From positions 1 through 64,000 of the forward strand of contig JAFXQO010000010.1 of the NCBI GenBank assembly GCA_017527065.1: a DNA stretch of 64,000 nt, in the 5' to 3' direction. Each line of letters opens with the position of its first letter. The first letter of the stretch is position 1. The position numbers and the translations under genes are program-made. The notes below the pieces were generated by a model. That model was given only the letters and a program-made list of their open reading frames with translations, was not told the origin of the DNA and did not search any database. The DNA comes from Clostridia bacterium. GTDB taxonomy: Bacteria > Bacillota > Clostridia > Christensenellales > Aristaeellaceae. Below, one piece after another: positions 26,340-34,946 of the stretch.

Positions 26340-27146
26340 TCATCTGAAAATATTCTTCAGCCATCTTGCCGAGCGGCGCATATAGAGGAGCTGGTCGCCG
26401 GCGCTGAAATGCTCAATGGCGAACAGGCCGTCGTAGCCGCGCTCATAGAGACGGCGAACGATTTCGGCCATGGGGAGTTCGCCGCTGCCCACGGGAGCGG
26501 GGTAGAGCTGTTTGCCTTTGACGGAGGTCTTGCCCTTTTCCCCGCGCAGGGGCGCGTAGGCGATGTCCTTCATGTGGACGTGGGCGATGCGCTTTTCCAG
26601 CAGGTCGTAGGCCTTCAGCACATCCTCGCCGAAAAAGAGGAAATTGCCCGTGTCAAAGGCGCAGCCCAGCCCGGGCACCTTCGACAGCAGTTCCTTGCAA
26701 GTCTTCATGCGGCCGTAGGGCGCATTTTCCGCGTCGAAATTCTCCATCACGACGCTCACGCCGCGCTCCGCCGCCTTCCCGACCAAGTCGTTCAGGCCCT
26801 CGGCCAGCCGGTCGAGGAAAATCGCTTCGTCGTCGCCCGGTTCGGTGAAGCCGGGCACGGCCATGATCTGCGGCGCGTTCAGCGCAGCGGCGGTGTCGAG
26901 AGCGCTCTCAATCAGGTCGGGCTGCTTTCCCTTGCCGAAATCGAACCATGCGTTCAGCGCGCCCGTCTCAAGGCCCGCGCCGTCCATCATGGATTTCAAC
27001 TCGGCCTCCCGGCCATGCGCGTTCCTGTAATCTATTTCGAGGTAATCAACGCCGGATTTCTTGGCTTCTTTCAGCGCCGCCGTCAGCGAGACGTTTTTTT
27101 GCGCGCTCAGCTCGGTCAGATGCGCCAGAAAAATTGATACCTTCAT
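26340..27146 (-). CDS. Sugar phosphate isomerase/epimerase
   Basis: A 268-residue xylose-isomerase-like TIM barrel. Pieces bearing the metal ligands are VDYLEIDYRNAH, SVVMENFDAENAPYG (Glu), GCAFDTGNFLFFGED (Asp) and AHVHMKDIAYAP (His), followed by LFAIEHF (Glu). It is preceded by a perfect consensus promoter and an AAGGAG site and is co-transcribed with the permuted GH3 enzyme, so it may process the sugar released by that enzyme. The exact reaction is not known. Confidence 0.87.
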   Translation of the reverse strand: MKVSIFLAHLTELSAQKNVSLTAALKEAKKSGVDYLEIDYRNAHGREAELKSMMDGAGLETGALNAWFDFGKGKQPDLIESALDTAAALNAPQIMAVPGFTEPGDDEAIFLDRLAEGLNDLVGKAAERGVSVVMENFDAENAPYGRMKTCKELLSKVPGLGCAFDTGNFLFFGEDVLKAYDLLEKRIAHVHMKDIAYAPLRGEKGKTSVKGKQLYPAPVGSGELPMAEIVRRLYERGYDGLFAIEHFSAGDQLLYMRRSARWLKNIFR

Positions 27147-27203
27147 GGTGTAAGCTCCTTTATCCCGACGTGCCGATCGCACGCGATGATCCTGATACGC
27201 TTT

Positions 27204-27232
27204 ATTATAATGAACGCTTAACAGTCTGTCAA
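27204..27232 (-). promoter_or_regulatory. Consensus promoter of the epimerase-GH3 operon
   Basis: On the minus strand, a perfect TTGACA (27227-27232), 17-base spacer and perfect TATAAT (27204-27209). Confidence 0.85.
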
Positions 27233-27274
27233 CCGGCAATATCATCTTTTGACGCGAGAAAGCGGCGCAGGCCG

Positions 27275-27304
27275 TTGATTCACAGACGCAACTTATGTTA
27301 TAAT
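27275..27304 (+). promoter_or_regulatory. Promoter of the amidohydrolase operon
   Basis: TTGATT at 27275-27280, an 18-base spacer and TATAAT at 27299-27304, 38 bases before the ATG. It diverges from the minus-strand promoter at 27204. Confidence 0.72.
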
Positions 27305-27342
27305 GAGATATGTAAGATTCATACGACAAGGAGGAACTGAAC

Positions 27343-28506
27343 ATGCTTCTCATTCGCAGCGGACTCATTCACACGGCGGTCGATCCCGAGCCGTTTGTCG
27401 GCGATATCCTCGTCGAGGACGGGAAGATCGTGAAGATCGCCCCTGAAATCGACGCGCCCGGCGCGGAGGTCTACGACGCCGCGGGCAAAAACATCTATCC
27501 CGGCTTTGTCGAGGCGCACGGCCATATCGGCCTGGACGGATACGGCATCGGCTTCGAGGGCCAGGACTACAACGAATACGGCGACTACGCCACGCCGCAG
27601 CTGCGCGCCATCGACGGCATCGAGCCTCGCGACCGTGCGCTGGCCGAGGCGCGGGACGCCGGCGTGACCACGATGTGCGTCGGCCCGGGCAGCTCGAACG
27701 TGCTGGGCGGCACCTTCGCGGCCATCAAGCCGGTGGGTGTGCGCGTGGAGCAGATGGTCGTCAAGGCAGAGGCCGCCATGAAGTGCGCCTTCGGCGAGAA
27801 TCCGAAGCGGTGCTATCGCGAGAAGGGCAACTGCAGCCGCATGACCACCGCCGCGCACCTGCGCGAGATGCTCTTCAAGGCGCGCGAGTACATGAACAAG
27901 CTCGACGCGGCCAAGGACGACCCCTCCAAGGCCCCCGCCTTCGACATGAAGCTGAACGCGCTGGTGCCCGTGCTGCGGCGCGAAATCCCCCTGAAGGCCC
28001 ACGCGCACCAGGCCAACGACCTGTTCACCGCGCTGCGCATCGCCCGCGAGTTCAACGTGAACATCACGCTTGAGCACGTGACGGAAGGCCACTTGGTGGC
28101 GGACGAGCTGGCGAAGGAAAACGTGATGCTGGCCGTCGGGCCGACGCTGGGCCACGCCAGCAAATTCGAGCTGCGCAACAAATCCTGGACGACGCCCGGC
28201 GTGCTGGCCGCCCATGGCTGCCACGTTTCCATCATCACCGATTCGCCGGTCATTCCGCAGAAGTACCTGCCCATCTGCGCGGGCCTGGCCGTGAAGGCCG
28301 GCATGGATCCCTACCAGGCGCTTCGGGCCATCACCATCAACCCCGCCGAACACATCGGCATCGCGGATCGCGTGGGCTCCCTGGAGGCGGGGAAGGACGC
28401 GGACATCGTCGTGACAGACGGCTGCCCGTTTGAAATCGAGACGCAGGTCGTGGATGTGTTCATCAACGGGAAGAAGACGGAGAAGTTCGTCGAAACGGCT
28501 ATTTGA
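27343..28506 (+). CDS. Amidohydrolase, imidazolonepropionase-like
   Basis: A 387-residue metal-dependent hydrolase of the amidohydrolase superfamily. The first metal pair is in FVEAHGHIGLDG; later His residues are in LKAHAHQANDL and ITLEHVTEG, and the catalytic Asp is in VSIITDSPVIPQ. The C-terminal segment (RVGSLEAGKDADIVVTDG) is the standard composite beta-sandwich end. Related proteins hydrolyse cyclic amides; the substrate is not clear. A GGAGG site precedes the ATG. Glutathione peroxidase and flavodoxin genes follow at 33 and 35 bases and are probably co-transcribed. Confidence 0.87.
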   Translation: MLLIRSGLIHTAVDPEPFVGDILVEDGKIVKIAPEIDAPGAEVYDAAGKNIYPGFVEAHGHIGLDGYGIGFEGQDYNEYGDYATPQLRAIDGIEPRDRALAEARDAGVTTMCVGPGSSNVLGGTFAAIKPVGVRVEQMVVKAEAAMKCAFGENPKRCYREKGNCSRMTTAAHLREMLFKAREYMNKLDAAKDDPSKAPAFDMKLNALVPVLRREIPLKAHAHQANDLFTALRIAREFNVNITLEHVTEGHLVADELAKENVMLAVGPTLGHASKFELRNKSWTTPGVLAAHGCHVSIITDSPVIPQKYLPICAGLAVKAGMDPYQALRAITINPAEHIGIADRVGSLEAGKDADIVVTDGCPFEIETQVVDVFINGKKTEKFVETAI

Positions 28507-28539
28507 ACGGATAAACGGGAAAGAGAAAGGAGCGCCGCA

Positions 28540-29085
28540 ATGAAAACGGTCTATGACTTTACGGTGAAGGACAGGCAGGGGAACGACGCGAACCTTTCGG
28601 CGTACCGGGGCAAGGTGCTGCTGATCGTCAACACGGCGACCGGATGCGGCTTTACCCCGCATTACGAGCCCCTGGAAGCCATGTATAAAGAGATGAAGGA
28701 CAGGGGATTCGAGATCCTTGATTTCCCCTGCAATCAGTTCGCCAACCAGGCCCCAGGCAGCGCCGATGAAATCTATCAGTTTTGCACGCTGAAATTCGGG
28801 ACGGAGTTCCCCCAGTTCGCGAAGATCGACGTCAACGGCGAAAACGCCGACCCGCTGTTCGCCTTCCTCGCGGGCGAAAAGCCCTTCGAGGGCTTCGGAA
28901 AGGGCCTGAAATTCGCCGCGCTGAATAAGTTTGCGGAGATGAACAACAAGGCGTTCGGCGACAAAGCCTACATCAAATGGAATTTCACGAAATTCCTGAT
29001 CGACCGCGAGGGAAACGTCGTCGCCCGCTTCGAGCCGACCGTGGACATGAAAGCGGTCAGGGACGCGGTTGAGGCGGCCCTGTAA
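28540..29085 (+). CDS. Glutathione peroxidase family protein (Cys type)
   Basis: A 181-residue thioredoxin-fold peroxidase that reduces hydroperoxides. The active-site Cys is in NTATGCGFTPHYE, not selenocysteine; the rest of the catalytic tetrad is visible in FPCNQFANQAPGS (Gln) and IKWNFTKFLID (Trp, Asn). Non-mammalian Cys-type members normally use thioredoxin, and an anaerobe such as this would use it for peroxide defence. An AAAGGAG site precedes the ATG. It sits between the amidohydrolase and a flavodoxin. Confidence 0.94.
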   Translation: MKTVYDFTVKDRQGNDANLSAYRGKVLLIVNTATGCGFTPHYEPLEAMYKEMKDRGFEILDFPCNQFANQAPGSADEIYQFCTLKFGTEFPQFAKIDVNGENADPLFAFLAGEKPFEGFGKGLKFAALNKFAEMNNKAFGDKAYIKWNFTKFLIDREGNVVARFEPTVDMKAVRDAVEAAL

Positions 29086-29120
29086 CGGGGCGGAGCGCCG
29101 CATTCAGGGAGGAACGACAT

Positions 29121-29531
29121 ATGACCGTCGCAGTCAGATACTATACGAAGACAGGGAACACGCGCCGCCTCGCGGAAGCCATCGCAAAGGCCGTCAACGC
29201 CGAGGCCCTGCCGATCAGCGTGCCCGTGGACGAACGCGCAGACATCCTCTTCCTCGGCAATTCGTATTACGCGTTCACTATTGACCCCGAGGTGCGGGAT
29301 TTCGTCAGGTCGCTGGACAAAGACAAAGTGGGCAGGATCGTCAATTTCGGCTCCGCCGCCATGCTGAACTCCACCTACAGGAAGGTCAAGGCCGAGGCGG
29401 ACAAGGCGGGTATTCCCATGGATGAGCGCGAATTCCACTGCAAAGGCGAATTCAAAGGCATTCACAAGGGACGCCCGAACGAGGAGGATCTGAAGGCGGC
29501 CGCGGCGTTCGCCAGGAAAATCATGGAATGA
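29121..29531 (+). CDS. Flavodoxin family protein
   Basis: A 136-residue FMN-binding electron carrier. The phosphate-binding loop is YYTKTGNTRRLAEAIA at the N-terminus; DILFLGNSYYAF and IVNFGSAAMLNSTY line the flavin site. It probably passes electrons to a partner not identified here. A GGAGG site precedes the start. It is the last gene of the operon starting at 27343 and is followed by a strong terminator. Confidence 0.9.
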   Translation: MTVAVRYYTKTGNTRRLAEAIAKAVNAEALPISVPVDERADILFLGNSYYAFTIDPEVRDFVRSLDKDKVGRIVNFGSAAMLNSTYRKVKAEADKAGIPMDEREFHCKGEFKGIHKGRPNEEDLKAAAAFARKIME

Positions 29532-29571
29532 GGACGCTTCGCCTCAGGACGGGATCCTTCGGATAAAAAGG

Positions 29572-29616
29572 ACGGCGGCGTTCCGGCCCGGATGGGCTTG
29601 GGAACGCCGCCGTTTC
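29572..29616. terminator. Bidirectional terminator
   Basis: A perfect 13-bp stem (ACGGCGGCGTTCC / GGAACGCCGCCGT) with a 16-base loop then TTTC, between the flavodoxin and the convergent coaX. Confidence 0.82.
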
Positions 29617-29625
29617 ACGCTTTTG

Positions 29626-30393
29626 TCACACGTTCTTTTCGTAGATGAGCCGCAGGCCCTTGAGGGTCAGCGTGCCGTCGAGCACGTCGATCATGTCGGT
29701 TTCATCCGCGACGAGCAACGCCAGGCCGCCCGTGGCGATGACTTTTGCCTTCGGCGCTTTCAGCTCCTGCTTCATCTTCTGGATAAGGTAGGTCACCAGG
29801 CCCACGTGGCCGTATACGATGCCGGACTGCAGGTTGGTGATGGTATTGCGGCCGATGGCGCTTTCCGGCTTGACCAGCTCGAAGTTGGGCAGCTTGGCCG
29901 CCCGGTCGACCAGCGCCTCGCTGGCCAGCTTCAGGCCGGGGCAGATCGCGCCGCCCAGGAACTCGCCCTTATCGGACATGACGCCGAAGGTGGTCGCCGT
30001 GCCGAAGTCGATGAAGATGCAGGGCCCGCCGTACAGCTCCCAGGCCGCCACGGCGTTGGCGATGCGGTCCGAGCCCAGTTCGCGGGGGTTGTCGTATTTC
30101 AGGTTGATGCCGGTCCGGATGCCGGGCACCACCATCATGGGCTCGATGCCGAAGTAGTTCTGCACCATGTGCTCGATGGTGAAGTTGATCGACGGCGCGA
30201 CGGAGGACATGATGATGCCGTCCACGTCCTTCATGCTCAGGTTGTTGTGGCGGAAGAGGTTTGCCAGCAGGATGCCGTACTCGTCGGAGGACATCATCTT
30301 GTTGGTGGTCAGCCGCCAGTACTGGACCATTCTTTCGCCGTCGAACAGCGCGGTCTTGATGTTGGTGTTGCCGATATCCATGGTAAAGATCAT
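29626..30393 (-). CDS. coaX: Type III pantothenate kinase
   Basis: A 255-residue ASKHA-fold kinase that phosphorylates pantothenate, the first step of coenzyme A synthesis. MDIGNTNIKTALFDG is the phosphate loop; NPRELGSDRIANAVAA and FIDFGTATTFGVM are family signatures with the catalytic Asp; GLKLASEAL and ATGGLA complete the set. It is the second gene after an ECF transporter S component, 39 bases downstream, which suggests a uptake-and-activation pair. A GGAGGT-like site precedes the start. Confidence 0.96.
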   Translation of the reverse strand: MIFTMDIGNTNIKTALFDGERMVQYWRLTTNKMMSSDEYGILLANLFRHNNLSMKDVDGIIMSSVAPSINFTIEHMVQNYFGIEPMMVVPGIRTGINLKYDNPRELGSDRIANAVAAWELYGGPCIFIDFGTATTFGVMSDKGEFLGGAICPGLKLASEALVDRAAKLPNFELVKPESAIGRNTITNLQSGIVYGHVGLVTYLIQKMKQELKAPKAKVIATGGLALLVADETDMIDVLDGTLTLKGLRLIYEKNV

Positions 30394-30432
30394 GGTATAA
30401 CCTCCGGTATTGAATCAGGTTGGGCAGGGGAG

Positions 30433-31032
30433 TCAGTCCCCGATCAGGCGGGCCTTGTGGAGCGCCGCGCTGATGGCGCCGGTGAGCACCGCGGCCACGA
30501 TCATTTCGACCACGGCGTTGACGCCGACCGAGGCGATGACGAACGCCAGCACGCTGCGCCCGGCGATGAGACCCTGCAGGTATTCGGTGTTGCCGAAGAG
30601 CAGCACCAGCGCGCTCATGAAAAAGAGCGTATTCAGGAAGGCGGCGCAGAAGCCGGTCACGACGCTGCTCACGTGCACGTTTGCCTTTTTCCTGAGCAGG
30701 CGATAGGCCAGCGCCGTGAAGACGCCCACCAGCAGGCGCGAGAAGAAGCGCTGCACAAAGGAAAAAAACGGGCTGACGGAAACGAGCGCCGCGCCCATGC
30801 CGCTGTAGCCCAGTATGCCGAAGCACTGGAGAAAGCTGATCAGGCCGAAGGCGCCGCCGATGATCGCGCCGCCTTTAACGCCCAGCGCGATGGCGGCGAT
30901 GGCCACGGGGATCATGTTGAAGGTGATGGAGAGGCCCGCGGGCTGCGGGATGTTGACCATGCCCAGCACGATCAGCACGGCGATCAGCAGGGCGAGCAGG
31001 ACGAAATCACGGGTTTTGAATGGGCTTTTCAT
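30433..31032 (-). CDS. ECF transporter S component, probably for pantothenate
   Basis: A 199-residue membrane protein with about six helices. It begins with basic MKSPFKTRDF, then long hydrophobic stretches; FGLISFLQCFG and GFCAAFLNTLFFMSALVLL fit the vitamin S-component fold. The S component gives substrate specificity to a shared ECF module encoded elsewhere. Co-transcription with coaX argues for pantothenate (PanT-like); this is inference from context. The start is supported by a CGGAGGT site; an in-frame upstream GTG/ATG is less likely. Confidence 0.8.
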   Translation of the reverse strand: MKSPFKTRDFVLLALLIAVLIVLGMVNIPQPAGLSITFNMIPVAIAAIALGVKGGAIIGGAFGLISFLQCFGILGYSGMGAALVSVSPFFSFVQRFFSRLLVGVFTALAYRLLRKKANVHVSSVVTGFCAAFLNTLFFMSALVLLFGNTEYLQGLIAGRSVLAFVIASVGVNAVVEMIVAAVLTGAISAALHKARLIGD

Positions 31033-31139
31033 GGGAATACCTCCGTTCAAGTTCGCATTGTGGATACCTGACGAATAAGACCAGGGACACCGGGAACACC
31101 GCGAGGTTCGGTTCCTGTCGGATACCGACCTTCCGTTCC

Positions 31140-31168
31140 ATTATAGCCGCCCTATGGGAAGATGTCGC
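31140..31168 (-). promoter_or_regulatory. Promoter of the S component-coaX operon
   Basis: On the minus strand, GCGACA (31163-31168), a 17-base spacer and a perfect TATAAT (31140-31145). The 213-base gap 31033-31245 holds nothing else I can support. Confidence 0.6.
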
Positions 31169-31245
31169 GCACCTTATGTAAATAAAAGAATAAATGAAGG
31201 GCCGCCCAGCCCGAGGGAGGGAATGGGAGGCCGGTCTCTCCGCGT

Positions 31246-32040
31246 TCAGCTCAGCAGCGCCTGGTCGGAGGCGAATTCCTCGCCGCTGGCCCGCTCGAAC
31301 TGCCTCAGCAGCGCCTCGACGGTGAGGCGGCTCTTTTCCTCGCCGCGAATATCCAGGATGATCCGCCCCTCGTGCATCATGATGAGCCGGTTGCCGTGGG
31401 CGATGGCGTCCTTCATGTTGTGGGTGATCATGATGGTGGTGAGCTTGTCCTGGGCGACGATGCGGTCGGTGGCGTCGAGCACCTTGGCGGCCGTCTTGGG
31501 ATCGAGGGCGGCGGTGTGCTCGTCCAGCAGCAGCAGGCGGGGCCGCCTGAGCGACGCCATGAGCAGCGTGAGCGCTTGCCTCTGGCCGCCCGAGAGCAGG
31601 CCGACCTTGCTGGTCATGCGCTCCTCCAGGCCCAGCCCCAGCGTGGCCAGCGCCGCTTTGTAAGTGTCGCGCTCGGCGGCGGTGATGCCGCGCCTGAGCG
31701 TCCGCTTCTCGCCGCGCCGCGCGGAGAGCGCCATGTTTTCCTCGATCCACATGTCCGCCGCCGTGCCCATCATGGGATCCTGGAACACGCGACCGATGTA
31801 TTTGGCGCGCTTGTGCTCGGGCAGCGGCGTGAGGTTGATCCCGTCGATGAAGACGGAGCCGCCGTCCACCGGCCACACGCCGGCCACGGCGTTCAACAGG
31901 GTGGATTTGCCCGCGCCGTTGCCGCCGATCACGGTCACGAAATCGCCGTCTTCCAGGGTGAGCGAGACGCCGCACAGCGCCTTTTTCTCGTTGATCGTGC
32001 CGGGATTGAAGGTCTTGTGGATGTTCTCGATTTTAAGCAC
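31246..32040 (-). CDS. ABC importer ATPase (TrpZ-like)
   Basis: A 264-residue ABC ATPase. Walker A is VIGGNGAGKSTLLNAV, the signature is LLSGGQRQALTLLMA, and Walker B is LLLLDEHTAALDP. It is the energising subunit of the TrpXYZ-type importer (COG1101), downstream of the permease and binding protein. Its start overlaps the permease stop by 8 bases. The importer most likely carries aromatic amino acids or related compounds. Confidence 0.9.
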   Translation of the reverse strand: MLKIENIHKTFNPGTINEKKALCGVSLTLEDGDFVTVIGGNGAGKSTLLNAVAGVWPVDGGSVFIDGINLTPLPEHKRAKYIGRVFQDPMMGTAADMWIEENMALSARRGEKRTLRRGITAAERDTYKAALATLGLGLEERMTSKVGLLSGGQRQALTLLMASLRRPRLLLLDEHTAALDPKTAAKVLDATDRIVAQDKLTTIMITHNMKDAIAHGNRLIMMHEGRIILDIRGEEKSRLTVEALLRQFERASGEEFASDQALLS

Positions 32041-32929
32041 GGCCCCGCGCCCCCTTTCGGAAATACTTCGACCTGAGATAGGGAACGGACAGGAACACGG
32101 CCACCACGAGCGCCGTGAGGAGCTTCAGGTCGTCGGTGTTGAGGCCCAGCCAAAGCACCGCCTGGATGACCAGGTAATAGAGCACCGCGCCCAGCGCCAC
32201 GGCGAGCAGCCTCAGCGCGAAATTCTTGAACAGCTTGCCGAACAGCACCTCGCCGATGATCACGGCGGCCAGGCCGATGACGATCGCGCCGCGGCCCATG
32301 TTGATGTCCGCGAAGCCCTGATACTGTGAGAACAGCGCGCTGGAGAGCGCCACGATGCCGTTCGAGATCATCAGGCCGAGCACGCGGGTGAAGCTGGTGT
32401 TGATGCCCTGCGCGCGGGCCATGGCCATGTTGCAGCCGGTGGCCCGCAGCGAGCAGCCCAGTTCCGTGCCAAAGAACCAATACAGTATGGCGATCAGCGC
32501 GGCGATGAACAGCGCGGTGATCAGCGCGGCCTGGGGGATGTGCAGAAGCGACAGGAGCAGGGGATACTTGCGCACGCTGATGGCCTGGTTGGAGGAGCCG
32601 AGGATGCGCAGGTTGATGGAATAGAGCGCCAGCTGCGTCAGTATGCCCGCGAGGATGGCGGGAATGCCCATCACCGTATGCAATATGCCGGTGACGAACC
32701 CGGCCAGCATGCCGGCGATGAGCGCGCACAGCAGCGCGAGCCAGACGTTGACGCCGTTCAGCATCAGCATGACGCAGACCGCGCCGCCGGTGCACATGGT
32801 GCCGTCGACGGTCAGGTCGGCGATGTCGAGCACCTTGTAGGTGATGAAGACGCCGATTGCCATGATTCCCCAGATGAGTCCCTGCGCGCAGGCGCCCGGC
32901 AGCGCGTTGATGAGCGCGGTGATGTTCAA
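32033..32929 (-). CDS. ABC importer permease (TrpY-like)
   Basis: A 298-residue permease of the BPD_transp_2 family (same fold as LivH/BtuC-type amino-acid permeases). It starts MNITALINALPGACAQGLIWG, has about eight to nine hydrophobic segments and the LYWFFGTELGCSLRATG block typical of the COG4120 group. It overlaps the ATPase gene and follows the binding-protein gene by 39 bases. It would form the membrane channel of the importer. Confidence 0.9.
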   Translation of the reverse strand: MNITALINALPGACAQGLIWGIMAIGVFITYKVLDIADLTVDGTMCTGGAVCVMLMLNGVNVWLALLCALIAGMLAGFVTGILHTVMGIPAILAGILTQLALYSINLRILGSSNQAISVRKYPLLLSLLHIPQAALITALFIAALIAILYWFFGTELGCSLRATGCNMAMARAQGINTSFTRVLGLMISNGIVALSSALFSQYQGFADINMGRGAIVIGLAAVIIGEVLFGKLFKNFALRLLAVALGAVLYYLVIQAVLWLGLNTDDLKLLTALVVAVFLSVPYLRSKYFRKGARGRA

Positions 32930-32968
32930 AGCGGTTTCCCCCGTTCGTGTTTTTTTCTTTCAGCGCGG

Positions 32969-33934
32969 TCAGTCGATGGCCACGTAGTCCTCGGGAATCG
33001 CGACGTTCAGCGCCGCGGCGTTCTCGGCGTTGTATTTTTTCGTGACTTCGGGCGCGTAGGCGATGGGCATGGTGGAGACATCCGCGCCGTTCACGAGGAT
33101 CTCGTAGGCCATTTCGCCGGTGACGTAGCCGATGTCGTAGTAGCTGATGGACAGCGTGGCCACGCCGCAGCCGGCGCAAATGCCCTCTTCACCGGCGATG
33201 ACCGGAATGCCGGCGGGCAGGCAGATGTTGTTCACGACCTCGGTGTTATTGGCCAGGGTGTTGTCGGTGGGCACATAGATGACCTCGACCTCGGCCACGG
33301 CGTTGGTCACGACGGAAGCGATGTCGTTCGAGTCGGCGAAGGAGTAGCGCACGGTCTCGCAGCCCAGCTCATTCAGGAGCGGCTCGATCACGTCGATCTG
33401 ATACCTGCTGTTGGGCTCGGCGGAGCAGTACACAAGCCCGACGGTCTTCGCCTCGGGGAACAGCGCCTTCAGAAGCGCCGCCTGCTCGTCCAGCGGGGCC
33501 AGGTCGCAGGTGCCGGAAACGTTGTAGCCCGTGGCGCCGTCGAAGCCGTCCAGGTCGAGGGCGGAGGCGTAGTCCGTGATGGAGGTGCCCAGGATCGGGA
33601 TCGTCTCGGTGCCGGTGAAGGCGGCCTGCAGCGCGGAGGTGGCGTTGGCCATGATCAGGTCGACGTCCGCGGCGACGAAGCCGTTCACGATGGTGGCGCA
33701 GTTGGCGCTGTCGCCCTGCGCGTTCTGGTAATCGAAGTTGAGTTTGTCCTCGCCGAGCTTTTCGACGAGCGCGTCCCGGAAGCCCTGGGTGGCGGCGTCG
33801 AGCGCGGGGTGCTGGATCAGCTGGATGATGCCGATGTTATAGGTTTTTTCATCGGCGAAGGCGGCGCCCGTCAGGGCGGTCAGGGCCAGCAGGGCGGCCA
33901 GCAGCGTGCAGATACGGCGAACGGTTTTTTTCAT
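32969..33934 (-). CDS. ABC importer substrate-binding protein (TrpX-like, PF04392)
   Basis: A 321-residue exported binding protein. A signal peptide MKKTVRRICTLLAALLA ends about ALTGAAFA|DE; there is no lipobox Cys, unusual for a Gram-positive binding protein. IGIIQLIQHPALDAATQGF, ANATSALQAAFT, TDYASALDLDGFDG and VPTDNTLANNTEVVN match the TrpX/TyrX family (ABC_sub_bind) for tryptophan or tyrosine. The substrate is inferred. The ATG at 33934 follows AAAGGGTG; a GTG 9 bases upstream is possible. It is first in the operon. Confidence 0.9.
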   Translation of the reverse strand: MKKTVRRICTLLAALLALTALTGAAFADEKTYNIGIIQLIQHPALDAATQGFRDALVEKLGEDKLNFDYQNAQGDSANCATIVNGFVAADVDLIMANATSALQAAFTGTETIPILGTSITDYASALDLDGFDGATGYNVSGTCDLAPLDEQAALLKALFPEAKTVGLVYCSAEPNSRYQIDVIEPLLNELGCETVRYSFADSNDIASVVTNAVAEVEVIYVPTDNTLANNTEVVNNICLPAGIPVIAGEEGICAGCGVATLSISYYDIGYVTGEMAYEILVNGADVSTMPIAYAPEVTKKYNAENAAALNVAIPEDYVAID

Positions 33935-33988
33935 GGTTTTCACCCTTTCGTTTATTGAGCGGTGCGCTCAAAATAATTAATGGGATAA

Positions 33989-34017
33989 AGTATAAGGGGT
34001 GAATGTTAAGAAATCAA
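33989..34017 (-). promoter_or_regulatory. Promoter of the TrpXYZ-like operon
   Basis: On the minus strand, TTGATT (34012-34017), 17-base spacer, TATACT (33989-33994). The leader is about 45 bases, too short for a T-box. Confidence 0.7.
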
Positions 34018-34170
34018 TCTGAAAACATGATGATAACCATCAAAGAATTTGAATTATTGGTGGCAGCGGAAACAATTTGCAGATGGATGCAGGTTTTGCG
34101 ATAGAGTGCGCATTTGAAGCGAAAAAGTGTATAACTCAGCCTCAAAAAGGCGGTTTACGGGCAAATCGCC

Positions 34171-34198
34171 TTGCGCGGGCGGCGAAAAGTGCTATAAT
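34171..34198 (+). promoter_or_regulatory. Promoter of the ABC exporter operon
   Basis: TTGCGC at 34171-34176, a 16-base spacer and a perfect TATAAT at 34193-34198, with the GTG start 35 bases downstream. Confidence 0.6.
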
Positions 34199-34232
34199 AG
34201 GGCCATGCACAAGGAAAGAGAGGGACGATCAA

Positions 34233-34946
34233 GTGCTCAAAATTGACCATCTGACGAAACGGTACGGCGACAAGGAAGCCGTCAAAGACCTGTCACTGCA
34301 CATCAAACCGGGAGAGATATACGGCTTCATCGGCCACAACGGCGCCGGCAAAACCACCACCATCAAATCCTGCGCCGGCATACTGGCCTTCGACGAGGGA
34401 GAAATCGAAGTAGGCGGCGTGTCCATCCGGCAGGATCCCATCGCCTGCAAGAAGATGATGGCCTACATTCCGGACAATCCGGATCTGTACGATTTCCTGA
34501 GCGGCGTCAAATACCTGAACTTCGTGGCGGACATGTACGGCGTGGGCAAGGGAGAAAGGGAGGAGCGCATCGCCCGATACGCCGACCTCCTCGAATTGAC
34601 GGACGACCTGGCCCAGCCCGTGTCGGCTTATTCCCACGGCATGAAGCAGAAGCTGGCGATCATCTCCGCGCTGATTCACGAGCCCAGGCTGATCATTATG
34701 GACGAACCCTTCGTGGGCCTCGACCCGAAGGCGACGCACATCCTGAAGGGCGTTATGCGTGACATCTGCGACAAGGGCGGCGCGATCTTCTTCTCGACGC
34801 ATGTGCTGGAGGTGGCCGAGAAGCTCTGCGACCGCGTGGCGATTATCCGCCAGGGCCGGCTCGTGGCAAACGGCACGATGGAGGAGGTCTCCGGCGACGC
34901 GTCGCTGGAGGAGGTCTTCCTGGAACTGGAGGGCGGCAATGCTTAA
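34233..34946 (+). CDS. ABC transporter ATPase (COG1131 type)
   Basis: A 237-residue ATPase. Walker A is FIGHNGAGKTTTIKS, the ABC signature is YSHGMKQKLAIISAL, Walker B is LIIMDEPFVGLDP. The GTG start at 34233 is preceded by GAGGGA and gives the usual LKIDHLTKRYGDKEAV opening. The frame continues further upstream but without domain content. The next gene, a large permease, overlaps its stop by 8 bases. The pair forms an ABC-2-type exporter of unknown substrate. Confidence 0.9.
   Translation: MLKIDHLTKRYGDKEAVKDLSLHIKPGEIYGFIGHNGAGKTTTIKSCAGILAFDEGEIEVGGVSIRQDPIACKKMMAYIPDNPDLYDFLSGVKYLNFVADMYGVGKGEREERIARYADLLELTDDLAQPVSAYSHGMKQKLAIISALIHEPRLIIMDEPFVGLDPKATHILKGVMRDICDKGGAIFFSTHVLEVAEKLCDRVAIIRQGRLVANGTMEEVSGDASLEEVFLELEGGNA

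Noticed and set aside
28540-29085. Selenocysteine glutathione peroxidase
   Set aside because: The catalytic codon is TGC (Cys); no in-frame TGA.
33935-34020. T-box upstream of the TrpXYZ-like operon
   Set aside because: The leader is about 45 bases and has no T-box sequence.
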